Assembly: GCA_965214235.1 (NCBI GenBank) | Contig: CBDCBH010000003.1 | Span: 372,001-436,000 of the forward strand | Length of the DNA: 64,000 nt | DNA from: Ilyomonas sp965214235 | GTDB taxonomy: Bacteria > Bacteroidota > Bacteroidia > Chitinophagales > Chitinophagaceae | Reading direction: 5' to 3' | Shown: piece by piece, positions 9,333-18,391 of the stretch | Layout of the letters: each line of letters begins with the position of its first letter | How positions within the stretch are numbered: position 1 is the first letter of the stretch | Program-made: the position numbers and the translations under genes | Notes under the pieces: generated by a model | The model's input: only the letters and a program-made list of their open reading frames with translations | Database searches by the model: none | What the model was told of the DNA's origin: nothing

Positions 9333-10142
9333 ATGAATACAGAGACTGAAGAGGTAAATCCGCTGCCTAAAAAAAAGTATGTCATTTCAAAACAGGCAGA
9401 CGAATTTTTCCAAAATATTTACAACGTATATCAATTTATTGTGCGCTTTTTTAAAGAGAGCCTAAAGCCGCCGTATGAAGGCAGGGAAATTATACGCCAG
9501 TGCTATGAAGTAGGTTATCGTTCGTTACCGTTAATTACGCTTACCGGCTTTATTACGGGCATTGTATTTACCAAACAATCGCGTCCTTCATTAGCAACGT
9601 TTGGCGCCAGTTCGTGGCTGCCATCGCTTATTTCTATTGCCATTATCCGTGCATTGGCGCCTTTAGTTACGGCTCTTATTGCAGCTGGTAAAGTGGGTTC
9701 AAATATTGGCGCCGAATTGGGCTCGATGAAAGTAACCGAACAGATTGATGCAATGGAAGTATCTGCTACCAACCCGTTTAAATATTTGGTTGTAACGCGT
9801 GTGGCAGCAACCACTTTAATGCTGCCGGTACTCATGTTGTATTCAGGCTTTGTGGGCATGATGGGTTCGTATATAAATGTGTATGCCAACGAGCAAACAA
9901 GCTTCACAGCCTTTTTTGAAAGTGCATTTAGCACCATTTCTTTTTTAGATATTTTTTCTTCTGTTTTTAAGTCGGTGTTGTACGGCTTTACCATTGGCGT
10001 TACGGGTTGCTATCAAGGCTACAATGCAAGCAACGGTACGCAAGGTGTTGGCAAATCGGCTAATACAGCGGTGGTAGTTTCTATGTTCTTAATATTTGTT
10101 GAAGAGATGATTGTAGTGCAGTTTGTGAATGCGATACGATAA
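9333..10142 (+). CDS. mlaE: MlaE-family lipid ABC transporter permease
   Basis: This permease of a Mla-type phospholipid transport system has 269 residues. After a polar N-terminus of about 60 residues come about five to six helices with the MlaE family segments PLITLTGFITGIVFTKQ, AAGKVGSNIGAELGSMKVTEQIDAMEV (the conserved coupling loop) and a C-terminal FTIGVTGCYQGYNA. MlaE works with an MlaF ATPase and an MlaD MCE protein to move lipids between inner and outer membrane; both partners follow directly. The ATG at 9333 matches family length. Confidence 0.94.
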   Translation: MNTETEEVNPLPKKKYVISKQADEFFQNIYNVYQFIVRFFKESLKPPYEGREIIRQCYEVGYRSLPLITLTGFITGIVFTKQSRPSLATFGASSWLPSLISIAIIRALAPLVTALIAAGKVGSNIGAELGSMKVTEQIDAMEVSATNPFKYLVVTRVAATTLMLPVLMLYSGFVGMMGSYINVYANEQTSFTAFFESAFSTISFLDIFSSVFKSVLYGFTIGVTGCYQGYNASNGTQGVGKSANTAVVVSMFLIFVEEMIVVQFVNAIR

Positions 10143-10205
10143 TTGATGGTTGGTAGTTGATATCTCTCGGCTCATAACTGATAACTTATATCTTAATAAA
10201 AAACA

Positions 10206-10994
10206 ATGGCTGGTATTAATAAAGACAATACGGTAATTTATATCCGCGATCTGCACAAATCGTTTGGTACATTAAATGTGTTGAACGGTGTTGATCTGGA
10301 TGTGCATGAAGGCGAAAATGTAGTGATATTAGGACGTTCAGGAACCGGCAAATCTGTTTTAATAAAAATTATTTCCGGTTTATTAAAAGCAGATAGCGGC
10401 ATGGTGAAAGTGTTAGGCGAAGAAGTAGAAAATTTCAAACAAAAACAATGGGATGTAATTCGTTTACGCATTGGTTTTTCTTTTCAGAACAGCGCTTTGT
10501 ATGATAGCATGACGGTACGGGAAAATTTAGAATTTCCTCTGGTAAGAAACAAGCGAAACTTAACTCGTAGCGAAATTAACGAGGCGGTTGAGGAAGTGTT
10601 GGAAGGCGTTGGTTTAGCGCAAGCCATTAATCAATTGCCATCTGAATTGTCAGGCGGTCAGCGCAAGCGCATTGGTATCGCACGCACGTTAATTTTGAAG
10701 CCCGACATTATGATGTATGACGAGCCTACGGCAGGGCTTGATCCCATCACGTGTATCGAAATCAATCATCTTATAAACGAGGTACAGGAACGTTACAACA
10801 CCAGCGCCATTATTATCACACACGATCTTACCTGTGCACGCACCGTAGGTAACCGCGTTTCTATGTTGCTGGATGGTAAATTTCTTGCGCATGGCACATT
10901 TGAAGAAGTATTTGCCAGCCAGGATGAAAGAATACAAAATTTTTACAATTACAATTTTACGAGCGGCCAGGCAGAATATAAACAGAACGCATAG
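10206..10994 (+). CDS. mlaF: MlaF-family lipid ABC transporter ATP-binding protein
   Basis: This is the ATPase of the Mla-type lipid transporter, 262 residues. Walker A is GRSGTGKSV at about 43-51, the Q-loop is in FSFQNSALYDSMTV, the signature is LSGGQRKR at 148-155, and Walker B ends in MMYDEPTAGLDP around 169-180. SFQNSALYDSMTVREN and the QRKR signature are typical of MlaF. It follows mlaE after 63 bp, which contains a reverse copy of the CTACCAACCATCAA tract, and precedes the MCE gene by 80 bp. Confidence 0.94.
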   Translation: MAGINKDNTVIYIRDLHKSFGTLNVLNGVDLDVHEGENVVILGRSGTGKSVLIKIISGLLKADSGMVKVLGEEVENFKQKQWDVIRLRIGFSFQNSALYDSMTVRENLEFPLVRNKRNLTRSEINEAVEEVLEGVGLAQAINQLPSELSGGQRKRIGIARTLILKPDIMMYDEPTAGLDPITCIEINHLINEVQERYNTSAIIITHDLTCARTVGNRVSMLLDGKFLAHGTFEEVFASQDERIQNFYNYNFTSGQAEYKQNA

Positions 10995-11074
10995 CAAAAA
11001 CACAAGGTTCAGGATTCAGATAATAGAATTCAATTCAATCATAAAATCATGTTTTTAAAATAGAATAAAGCAGT

Positions 11075-12067
11075 ATGAAATCAACAAAAAATACTCGTCC
11101 TGTTATTGTAGGGTTGTTTATTATCATCGGTATTGCAATATTAGTGTTAGCCGTATTTACTTTGGGTGGACAAAAGAAAACCTTTGTAAAAGGCTTTACG
11201 GTAAATACCATTTTTGAGGATGTAAACGGTTTGGTGGCCGGCAACAATGTATGGCTATCAGGTGTTAAAATAGGCACTGTAAAAAAGATAACGTTCATGC
11301 CCGACTCCCGTGTATTGGTGTCTATGGTGATACAAAAATCGCTGGAAAAAAACATTCACAAAGATGGAAAAACCAAGATTAGCTCTGATGGTTTAATTGG
11401 CAATAAAATAGTTGTTATTACAGGCGGAACACCATCACTGCCACAGGTAGCAGATGGCGATTATCTGGCTACACAAAAAGCACTTAGCACTGATGAAATG
11501 CTTGCAACGTTGCAAGCCAATAATAAAAATCTGCTTGCCATTACCGGCTCTTTTGCACACATTAGTCATAATATTGATAGTGGTAAAGGCTTGGTTAGCT
11601 CGTTAATAAATAATGAAGAAACAACGCGCAAAATCAATAATTCCTTAAGCAGTTTGCAATCAACCATGAGCAATTTTCAATCGGTTTCACAACGCAGCAA
11701 AGCAATGATTGCTAACCTTGATGAGTTTACTGCAAAACTAAACACCAAAGGTTCTCTGGCAGATGAACTAACTACCGATACCACTATGTTTACTGTGCTG
11801 AAAGGAACCATTACGCAACTGCGCGATGTAGCCATTACTGCCGCACAATTAACCGATAATTTAAAAGGCGCAACTGATAATTTGAACGATACGGCAACTA
11901 TGCCAGGTGTGATTTTAAAAGATAAACAAACAGCCGCCTCGTTAAAACAAACCATATTTAATTTGGAAAGCAGCAGCCATAAATTAGATGAAGATTTAGA
12001 AGCCGCACAACATAATTTTTTATTACGCGGCTATTTTAAAAAGAAGAATAAAAACAAACAGCAGTAA
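11075..12067 (+). CDS. mlaD: MlaD-family MCE domain protein
   Basis: This is the membrane-anchored lipid-binding component of the transporter, 330 residues. A single N-terminal helix (about 10-31, VGLFIIIGIAILVLAVFTLGG) is followed by the MCE domain (about 38-115, with VNGLVAGNNVWLSGVKIGTV). Then comes a long, largely helical tail (about 140-310) rich in Ser, Thr, Asn and Leu that probably forms the periplasmic tunnel seen in other MCE proteins. The highly basic end KKKNKNKQQ is notable. It completes mlaE-mlaF-mlaD; no MlaB or MlaC is present, which is usual in Bacteroidota. It converges on rsmA with 14 bp between stops. Confidence 0.92.
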   Translation: MKSTKNTRPVIVGLFIIIGIAILVLAVFTLGGQKKTFVKGFTVNTIFEDVNGLVAGNNVWLSGVKIGTVKKITFMPDSRVLVSMVIQKSLEKNIHKDGKTKISSDGLIGNKIVVITGGTPSLPQVADGDYLATQKALSTDEMLATLQANNKNLLAITGSFAHISHNIDSGKGLVSSLINNEETTRKINNSLSSLQSTMSNFQSVSQRSKAMIANLDEFTAKLNTKGSLADELTTDTTMFTVLKGTITQLRDVAITAAQLTDNLKGATDNLNDTATMPGVILKDKQTAASLKQTIFNLESSSHKLDEDLEAAQHNFLLRGYFKKKNKNKQQ

Positions 12068-12081
12068 TTGTTTTCAATTTC

Positions 12082-12837
12082 TTACTTCATCATAAAACTC
12101 AATTCGGCGAAGTCTTCAATACTCAATTGTTCGGCGCGTTTGTTGAAAATATCGTGTTTCAAAATCGTTTCGTCAAACAAACTTCTGGTTGCATTGCGAA
12201 GGGTTTTTCTACGCTGGTTAAAAGCGGTTTTTACAAGCACCGTAAAAGCTCTTTCAGTTTTTAAAGACAGCAATTCTTCTTTTCTTCGCAAACGAATTAC
12301 ACCACTCATTACTTTTGGTGGTGGCGTAAATGCAGAAGGCGGCACATCAAACAAATATTCTACGTTATAAAACGCCTGAATTAATACCGATAAAATGCCG
12401 TACACTTTATTGCCCGGTTGCGCTGCCACACGTTGCGCTACTTCTTTCTGAAACATGCCGATGATAACCGGCACCTGTTCTTTCCAATCCAATATTTTGA
12501 ACAAAATTTGTGATGAAATGTTGTAAGGAAAATTACCAATCACAGTAAAGTATCCTTCAAACGGAGCGCTTATTTGTAAAACATCATCATGTATTATTTT
12601 GCCATTGATGGCAGGATATTTTTCTTCTAAATAAGATGCTTTTTCTTTATCAATTTCAACTGCTTTAAAAATAACACCGGGCAATTGCAATAAATATTTT
12701 GTGATAGCTCCGGCACCAGGACCTACTTCTAACAATTGATAAACCGGTTCTTCGTTTAGCGCAGCTACAATCTTTCTGCAAATATTTTCATCATGCAAAA
12801 AATGCTGCCCCAACGATTTTTTTAACGTGTACATCAT
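12082..12837 (-). CDS. rsmA: 16S rRNA (adenine1518-N6/adenine1519-N6)-dimethyltransferase RsmA
   Basis: RsmA (KsgA) dimethylates two adenines in helix 45 of 16S rRNA, a late step in small-subunit maturation. The protein is about 251 residues. It opens KKSLGQHFLHD, followed by the SAM-binding LLEVGPGAGAITKYL and the catalytic NFPY motif (in VIGNFPYNIS, about residues 102-105). The C-terminal part has PPSAFTPPPKV and FNQRRKTLRN, both diagnostic. The ATG at 12837 (with another at 12834) is preferred over a TTG three codons upstream. Confidence 0.95.
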   Translation of the reverse strand: MMYTLKKSLGQHFLHDENICRKIVAALNEEPVYQLLEVGPGAGAITKYLLQLPGVIFKAVEIDKEKASYLEEKYPAINGKIIHDDVLQISAPFEGYFTVIGNFPYNISSQILFKILDWKEQVPVIIGMFQKEVAQRVAAQPGNKVYGILSVLIQAFYNVEYLFDVPPSAFTPPPKVMSGVIRLRRKEELLSLKTERAFTVLVKTAFNQRRKTLRNATRSLFDETILKHDIFNKRAEQLSIEDFAELSFMMK

Positions 12838-12858
12838 GCGTTGCAAAAATAACCGGCT

Positions 12859-13290
12859 TTATTTTGAATTGCTCTGCGTAACAGCAACTATCACAGCGCC
12901 ACCAATAATCATCAGAGCGCCCACAGCCAATTGCCAGGTTATTTTTTCTTTCAAAAAAAAGAAAGCAAGAATAACGGTGAGCACCAACGAACTTCTTTCT
13001 ATGGAACTTACCGCACCGGCAGGTCCATCTTTCAAAGCCTTAAATTGAAACAAGGAAGATAAACAAGTTGCCACACCGGCACAAGCAATAAATATCCAGG
13101 TACGCTTATCTATTTTACTGAAATTAGCCGATGTTTTTTGAAACAAAACAGCGCTCCACGAAATAAGAATAATGAGGATTGATTGCAGCGCAAAGCCAAG
13201 TGTTGGATCAATATTTTTTAAACCGGCTTTAGAAAAAACAACAGCCAGCGCAGCCGTTATAGAAGCTAAAATTGCAAAAATGAGCCACAT
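12859..13290 (-). CDS. EamA-family half-size membrane transporter
   Basis: This 143-residue protein carries one EamA/DMT repeat with about five helices, starting WLIFAILASITAALAVVFSKAGLKNID and ending in FFFLKEKITWQLAVGALMIIGGAVIVA. Most EamA exporters have two such repeats. Single-repeat members of this length exist and are thought to work as dimers, in the manner of small multidrug transporters; the substrate here is unknown. It lies 21 bp upstream of rsmA on the same strand, so the two may be co-transcribed. Confidence 0.85.
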   Translation of the reverse strand: MWLIFAILASITAALAVVFSKAGLKNIDPTLGFALQSILIILISWSAVLFQKTSANFSKIDKRTWIFIACAGVATCLSSLFQFKALKDGPAGAVSSIERSSLVLTVILAFFFLKEKITWQLAVGALMIIGGAVIVAVTQSNSK

Positions 13291-13375
13291 GATAATCTGT
13301 TTAGAACGTGAAGCTTTTATTGTCTAAAAAGAATACCAATTTGCAGTAAAAGAAAAAGAAAAGCAGCGGCGACAA

Positions 13376-15280
13376 TTAAATAGAGTCAACTTCTAAACGC
13401 AAACGTTCTTTCAATTCTTTCACCAGCGGATATTGCGAAGCGATATAATTAAAACGTTCGCGGCTGTTCATTGACAGGAAAGGCGAAGTTTCATCTTTCA
13501 CATCATCAGCCACCACAATTTGCAATTGAATGGCATTATTGTGAAACGTTTTCTGAATACACTCGGCAAGCATTGTTTTTTCCTGTTCAACAAACTTTTG
13601 CTGCACCAAAGCGTTCACGGTTATCAGCACGCGCGTTTCATTTTCAATAGAAAGCTTTGCAATTTTAAAGGTGTTGGCGGCGCTGTGTTTTTGCTGTTCT
13701 TCCAGTTTCGCAGCAAAGCCGTTCCAGCACTGGCGCAGCTTTTCCATTTCCAAAGGTTCAACCTCATCAATTTCTTCAATGTTATATTGATCGCCGTATT
13801 TATCACGCAGCGCCGACAATAAACTTTTTCTTGATTTGGATTGTGCCAGCGTTGCTATTGCAGGCTCGGAAACAGTTAGCATTTCTGCTTCAACAGAAGG
13901 ATAAAACGCTTTGGCTTCTTTTAATTGCGGCTTTACAGAAGGTTGCTGAATGAATAACTTTGGTTCGCCCGGAGATGAATTTTTATTTTCAATTACAACA
14001 GGTTCTTCTTTTTTATAACCATGGTTTTGCGGTTGATCTGTAATTTTTTTGGGCGATGAAATTACTTGTTGAACATCATTATTTATAACGGGCTGTAAAG
14101 AAGAAATTGTTTTCGCGCGATAAGCCACCGGCGCATCCAAACGTTTCTTTTTTATCACTTCATTGTTCTCAACCGATAGCTCCAAAGCCTGTTGCAAAAA
14201 GTTCAGTTTAATAATTGCCATCTCTACATGCAACCGCTTGTTGCGGGTCATTTTATAGTTGATTTCGGCTTCATTTAAAATGTTTAATGCGCTTACCAAA
14301 AACGAAGTGCTTATTGTTTTTGCTGCATTTACATAACGGTCCTGCATCCCTTCCACAACATCTAATAACGAGGCGGCTTTAGCATCTTTACACACCAGCA
14401 CATTTCTTAAAAACTGGGCAAAGCCATTCAGCACCGCATCGCCTTCAAAGCCTTTGCGGTTAATTTCATCATACAACAACATAGCTGAAGCAAGGTCTTG
14501 TTTCAGCAAACTATCCAATAGTTTAAAATAATAATCTTCATCTAAAATATTAAGGTGCTCCAGCGTGTTTTGATACGTTACCTGCGCGTTAGTGAAGGAA
14601 ACAATTTTATCTAAAATTGAAAGCGCATCGCGCATACAGCCTTCGCTTTTTTGGGCGATGAGTTGCAAGGAAGCTTTCTCGGCTTTGATGTTTTCTTTTA
14701 CTGCAATTTCTTGTAAATGCTCAACAGTATCGTGAATAGTGATGCGCTTAAAATCGAATATCTGGCAACGCGATAAAATGGTAGGAAGTATCTTATGTTT
14801 TTCGGTAGTTGCCAAAATAAAAATAGCGAACGGCGGCGGCTCTTCCAGGGTTTTTAAAAACGCATTAAACGCACTGGCAGAAAGCATGTGTACTTCATCT
14901 ACAATATACACTTTGTACTTGCCGGCTTGCGGTGCAAAACGCACTTGTTCAACCAGTACACGTATGTCATCTATCGAATTGTTGCTTGCTGCATCCAGCT
15001 CGTGAATGTTTAGCGAGGTGCCTTCGTTAAAGCTTTGGCACGAGTGGCACTGGTTGCACGCTTCGCCATCGGATTGTAAATTTTCGCAGTTTATGGTTTT
15101 GGCAAGAATGCGCGCACAGGTTGTTTTGCCCACACCGCGCGGACCGCAAAACAAAAAAGCATGTGCCAGCTGATGATTTCTGATGGCGTTTTTAAGTGTA
15201 GTGGTAATGTGCTGCTGACCTACAACCGTACTGAACGTTTGCGGGCGATACTTGCGTGCCGATACGATAAACTCACTCAT
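13376..15280 (-). CDS. dnaX: DNA polymerase III subunits gamma/tau DnaX
   Basis: This is the clamp-loader ATPase of the replisome, 634 residues from the ATG at 15280; a TTG two codons earlier is rejected. The AAA+ core has Walker A GPRGVGKTT at about 46-54, a zinc module with Cys near 65, 75, 78 and 81 (CNQCHSC), Walker B VYIVDEVHMLS, and sensor-1 FILATTEKHKILPTILSRCQ. After about residue 370 comes a variable linker and a tau-like C-terminal region. I see no obvious A-rich slippery site marking a gamma product, though several short poly-A/T runs occur in the linker region. Confidence 0.95.
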   Translation of the reverse strand: MSEFIVSARKYRPQTFSTVVGQQHITTTLKNAIRNHQLAHAFLFCGPRGVGKTTCARILAKTINCENLQSDGEACNQCHSCQSFNEGTSLNIHELDAASNNSIDDIRVLVEQVRFAPQAGKYKVYIVDEVHMLSASAFNAFLKTLEEPPPFAIFILATTEKHKILPTILSRCQIFDFKRITIHDTVEHLQEIAVKENIKAEKASLQLIAQKSEGCMRDALSILDKIVSFTNAQVTYQNTLEHLNILDEDYYFKLLDSLLKQDLASAMLLYDEINRKGFEGDAVLNGFAQFLRNVLVCKDAKAASLLDVVEGMQDRYVNAAKTISTSFLVSALNILNEAEINYKMTRNKRLHVEMAIIKLNFLQQALELSVENNEVIKKKRLDAPVAYRAKTISSLQPVINNDVQQVISSPKKITDQPQNHGYKKEEPVVIENKNSSPGEPKLFIQQPSVKPQLKEAKAFYPSVEAEMLTVSEPAIATLAQSKSRKSLLSALRDKYGDQYNIEEIDEVEPLEMEKLRQCWNGFAAKLEEQQKHSAANTFKIAKLSIENETRVLITVNALVQQKFVEQEKTMLAECIQKTFHNNAIQLQIVVADDVKDETSPFLSMNSRERFNYIASQYPLVKELKERLRLEVDSI

Positions 15281-15467
15281 ATTCAAGCTGCAAGTTAGTA
15301 TTAAGGCTTACATGCAACCGATGTTGTTATACACAGTAGTTACGTAACTTAATAACGCTTTTATTAGCTTATAATGAATGGTTTAAGCTGATGGTTTGAA
15401 AAGATTGAAATGCTTAAAAAAAGTTTTTCCACCTGTAATCAACATAGTTATTCAGATTCGCAGAAAA

Positions 15468-16562
15468 TTATTTTGGCGCTTTGCGATAAATATAAAATGC
15501 AACAAAAACAAACACGATGTTGGGTACCCATGCAGCTACCGCGGGCGGCAAATTTCCCTTTATTGAGAAAACCGCAGAAAACCTGTCCATGATAATAAAA
15601 AGGGCGGCCATAATAAAACCAAAAGCAAGATGCACACCACTTCCTCCCCTCGCTCTTCTGCTTGCTACCATTGCGCCAATCAGGGTTAATAAAATCACTG
15701 CAACGGGCGTTGCAATGCGCCGGTAATTTTCAATTTTTAGTTCATTAATTCCTTCTGCCCCGCGCTGCTCCTGCTGGGTGATATACCTGTTTAGTTCAGG
15801 GCTGGTTAAAATATCTTTTGCATGTTCATCCCTGCTTAAATCAAACGGTTTAAAATTGAAGTTCATAAACTTTGTTGGGGTGGCAAGTGTGTGTTCTTTC
15901 AAGCCATCAATGGTTCTTTCAAACACCGTTTGCAATTGCCATTTGTGCAAAGCTGTATCCCAGTTTATATTAGCGGCACGCAGGTTAAAAACAAGCTGAT
16001 TGTTTTTAATTTCATCAATAAAAAAAGGTCCGCCGCGCTTGCGGCTTGTATCGTAACTAATAATGCCTGCATAAGTAAACGAATCAATACGGAAATAGGT
16101 ATTGCGTTGAAAGGTTGTGTTTAAATCGTTGTAAGAAGAATGATTGTCGATATAATTAACCTGAAAGGTAAGCCGCTTTACTTCGGCTTTGGGAATTATG
16201 TATGCGTTGGAAACCCAAAGCAAAGCCGCTAATAAAACACCGCCGATAAAGTAAGGAATTAATAACCGCCGGTACGCAACACCGCTGGCTAAAATGGCAA
16301 TAAATTCGCTTCGCCCGGCAAGTTTGGAAGTAAAATAAATAACTGCAATAAAAACAAACAGCGGGAATAGTAAAGCAATAATGTGGGGAATAAAAGCAAT
16401 GTAAAATTGCATGAAGATTTGCCATGCGCTTAAACCCGATTGCACAAAATCGTCGGTGTGTTCGCTGATATCAACAACAACGGCAATAATGGTAAATAAA
16501 AAAATAGAATAGAAAAATGTTACCAGGAAGTTTTTAAGAATATACCAGTCGAGTTTTTTCAT
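15468..16562 (-). CDS. LptF/LptG-family permease
   Basis: This inner-membrane component of the lipopolysaccharide transport machine has 364 residues. It shows the YjgP/YjgQ layout: three helices near the N-terminus (about 12-32, 58-78, 98-118), a large periplasmic beta-jellyroll region (about 120-275), and three C-terminal helices (about 285-360). The opening KKLDWYILKNFLVTFFYSI and the loop SGVAYRRLLIPYF are typical. LptF/G partners with LptB ATPase to extract LPS; neither the partner permease nor LptB is in the window. It lies 230 bp downstream of tgt, separated by a REP-like element. Confidence 0.92.
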   Translation of the reverse strand: MKKLDWYILKNFLVTFFYSIFLFTIIAVVVDISEHTDDFVQSGLSAWQIFMQFYIAFIPHIIALLFPLFVFIAVIYFTSKLAGRSEFIAILASGVAYRRLLIPYFIGGVLLAALLWVSNAYIIPKAEVKRLTFQVNYIDNHSSYNDLNTTFQRNTYFRIDSFTYAGIISYDTSRKRGGPFFIDEIKNNQLVFNLRAANINWDTALHKWQLQTVFERTIDGLKEHTLATPTKFMNFNFKPFDLSRDEHAKDILTSPELNRYITQQEQRGAEGINELKIENYRRIATPVAVILLTLIGAMVASRRARGGSGVHLAFGFIMAALFIIMDRFSAVFSIKGNLPPAVAAWVPNIVFVFVAFYIYRKAPK

Positions 16563-16620
16563 TCCGCATCAAAAATAAATTAAAAGCTGTTGCTCTTGTG
16601 TGAAAAGGGAATGAGGGCTT

Positions 16621-16757
16621 CGTCTTTGCGAGGCACGAAGCAATCTGTGTTGTACAACAGAACTTCTTAACAAGTAGTAATCACTCTTTATCAACGAACA
16701 CAATCACAAATCCTAAATCACAAATCTACAGATGGCTTCGTTCCTCGCCAAGACGAG
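16621..16757. repeat. REP-like inverted-repeat element, copy 1
   Basis: Two arms about 27 bp long face each other: the left arm at 16621-16647 (CGTCTTTGCGAGGCACGAAG and onward) and the right arm at 16729-16755, whose reverse complement reads CGTCTTGGCGAGGAACGAAG. The core GCGAGGCACGAAGCAATCT is shared with the element at 60138-60315. It lies between tgt and the lptG-like gene. Similar cores are widely dispersed in Bacteroidota genomes as far as I recall. Confidence 0.75.
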
Positions 16758-16792
16758 TGTAGTTGCGATTATGTTTACTATTTCGATTGAAG

Positions 16793-17932
16793 TTATAAAC
16801 GTTGCTTTACTTTATCAGTCATTTCGTTCTTCCAACCGCTGAAAGTGCCGTCCAGTAGGTGTTTGCGGGCTTCGCCAACAAGCCAAATATAAAAAGCAAG
16901 GTTTTGAATGCTGGCAAGTTCTAACGCCAGATATTCGCCCGCTGCAAACAAATGCCGCAAATAGGCTTTTGAGTAATACTGGCTTATGCTGCAAGGCAAG
17001 CCTTCGTCAATGGCGCTAAAATCGGTTGCCCACTTTTTATTTTTTATATTGATAACGCCGTTTGTGGTAAACAGCATTCCATTTCTGCCATTGCGCGTGG
17101 GCATTACACAATCAAACATATCAATACCAAGTGAAATGCCTTCTAAAATATTCCATGGCGTTCCAACGCCCATTAAATAACGTGGTTTTTGTTGGGGAAG
17201 ATGCTCGGTACAAAGGGCTGTAAATTCATACATCATCTCTTCCGGCTCGCCAACAGAAAGACCGCCAATGGCGTTGCCTGCAGCTTCTTTGGAAGCGATA
17301 TAGTTGCACGATTCAACACGCAAATCTTTATAAATACTTCCCTGTACAATAGGAAATAAATTTTGTGTGAAGCCATATTTATCGGGTGTTTCAGTAAGAT
17401 GATTTACGCATCTGTCAAGCCAGCGATGCGTAAGTTCCATACTCTTTTTTGCATAACTGTATTCGCCCGGATACGGCGGACATTCATCAAACGCCATGAT
17501 AATATCTGCACCAATGCTGCGCTGAATATCTATTACTTTTTCAGGCGTAAACAAATGCCTGCTGCCATCAATATGCGATTGAAAAAGAGCGCCTTCTTCC
17601 GTTAGTTTCCGATTCGCTGCTAATGAAAAAACCTGGTAGCCGCCGCTATCGGTTAAGATGGGTTTGTTCCAATTCATAAAACGGTGCAAGCCGCCGGCCG
17701 TTTCTAAAATATCGGTGCCGGGACGCAAATACAAATGATAGGTATTTCCTAAAATAATCTGCGCTTTTATGTCTGCATCCAATTGTTGTTGTGTAACCGC
17801 TTTTACGCTACCAACCGTGCCAACAGGCATGAAGATGGGCGTTTGTATTTCGCCATGATCTGTAGAGATGATGCCTGCACGGGCTTTGGTTTTGGTATCG
17901 GTTTGAAGAAGCTGAAAAGACAAGGCTGACAT
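16793..17932 (-). CDS. tgt: tRNA-guanine(34) transglycosylase (queuine tRNA-ribosyltransferase)
   Basis: Tgt exchanges guanine-34 for the queuosine precursor preQ1 in tRNAs with GUN anticodons. From the ATG at 17932 the protein is 379 residues, the usual size; a start 16 codons upstream would add a non-family tail. Visible are PIFMPVGTVGSVKAVT, the general-base Asp in LTDSGGYQVFSLA, MAFDECPPYP, GGLSVGEP, and the nucleophile Asp in FDCVMPTRNGRNG. Where the family zinc site CXCXXC should be, the sequence reads LPCSISQ with a single Cys, so the zinc site is degenerate. This appears common in Bacteroidota Tgt proteins. Confidence 0.94.
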   Translation of the reverse strand: MSALSFQLLQTDTKTKARAGIISTDHGEIQTPIFMPVGTVGSVKAVTQQQLDADIKAQIILGNTYHLYLRPGTDILETAGGLHRFMNWNKPILTDSGGYQVFSLAANRKLTEEGALFQSHIDGSRHLFTPEKVIDIQRSIGADIIMAFDECPPYPGEYSYAKKSMELTHRWLDRCVNHLTETPDKYGFTQNLFPIVQGSIYKDLRVESCNYIASKEAAGNAIGGLSVGEPEEMMYEFTALCTEHLPQQKPRYLMGVGTPWNILEGISLGIDMFDCVMPTRNGRNGMLFTTNGVINIKNKKWATDFSAIDEGLPCSISQYYSKAYLRHLFAAGEYLALELASIQNLAFYIWLVGEARKHLLDGTFSGWKNEMTDKVKQRL

Positions 17933-18140
17933 GACGGCAAAAGTAACCGTTTTACATATGGCGTTTCTAATGGTGTACATTCATTAAAGCGCAGGCTTTA
18001 CTACTGTGTTTATTTTACTAAATCAGTTGCCCATTGGTTTATTTTTCATTGCATTCTTATATATCCAAATCATCACTACTTATGTTGAAAAACAGTTATA
18101 AATACAAGCAACCTACAATTCTTACATCGGCGAAAAAAAG

Positions 18141-18212
18141 AAAATTTGAAAAAATAATTTTAATATGAATTGACAATAAATAGTTTACAGTAAAATTTGA
18201 AAAAATAATTTT
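18141..18212 (+). repeat. 21-bp direct repeat pair upstream of radA
   Basis: The 21-bp sequence AAAATTTGAAAAAATAATTT plus T occurs twice with no mismatch, at 18141-18161 and 18192-18212, a 51-bp period. The second copy runs into a TAATTTTG box matching the Bacteroidota -7 element. It may be a duplicated promoter or regulator site. Confidence 0.6.
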
Positions 18213-18296
18213 GAATTTAACGGCGTTTAATTAATTTAGTGGCAGAATTTAATGGGTTAGTAAGTAAGTAGCCGGTTTTATAACCGGCTTTATTTT
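18206..18296 (+). ncRNA. Candidate small RNA or short leader with promoter and terminator
   Basis: A TAATTTTG box (18206-18213) fits the Bacteroidota -7 consensus TAnnTTTG, with a weaker TTTAC about 18 bp upstream. A transcript starting near 18219 would end at a strong hairpin: AGCCGGTT (18270-18277), TTAT loop, AACCGGCT (18282-18289), then TTATTTTTT. That gives an RNA of about 75 nt with no open frame. It ends about 95 bp before radA, so it could also be a terminated leader. Identity is unknown; this rests on promoter and terminator signals only. Confidence 0.4.
18270..18296 (+). terminator. Intrinsic terminator upstream of radA
   Basis: A perfect 8-bp GC-rich stem with a 4-nt TTAT loop is followed by TTATTTTTT. 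No coding gene on the plus strand precedes it, so it must end a non-coding transcript or protect radA from upstream transcription. On the minus strand it lies upstream of tgt. Confidence 0.7.
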
Positions 18297-18391
18297 TTAT
18301 AAATATTCAGGTTTCATCATACAATTAAAAGCTGCTTGCTTGTAATCAACTTGCAACATCCTATTCTTTTTTCAAGCCTTATCTTTATTGC

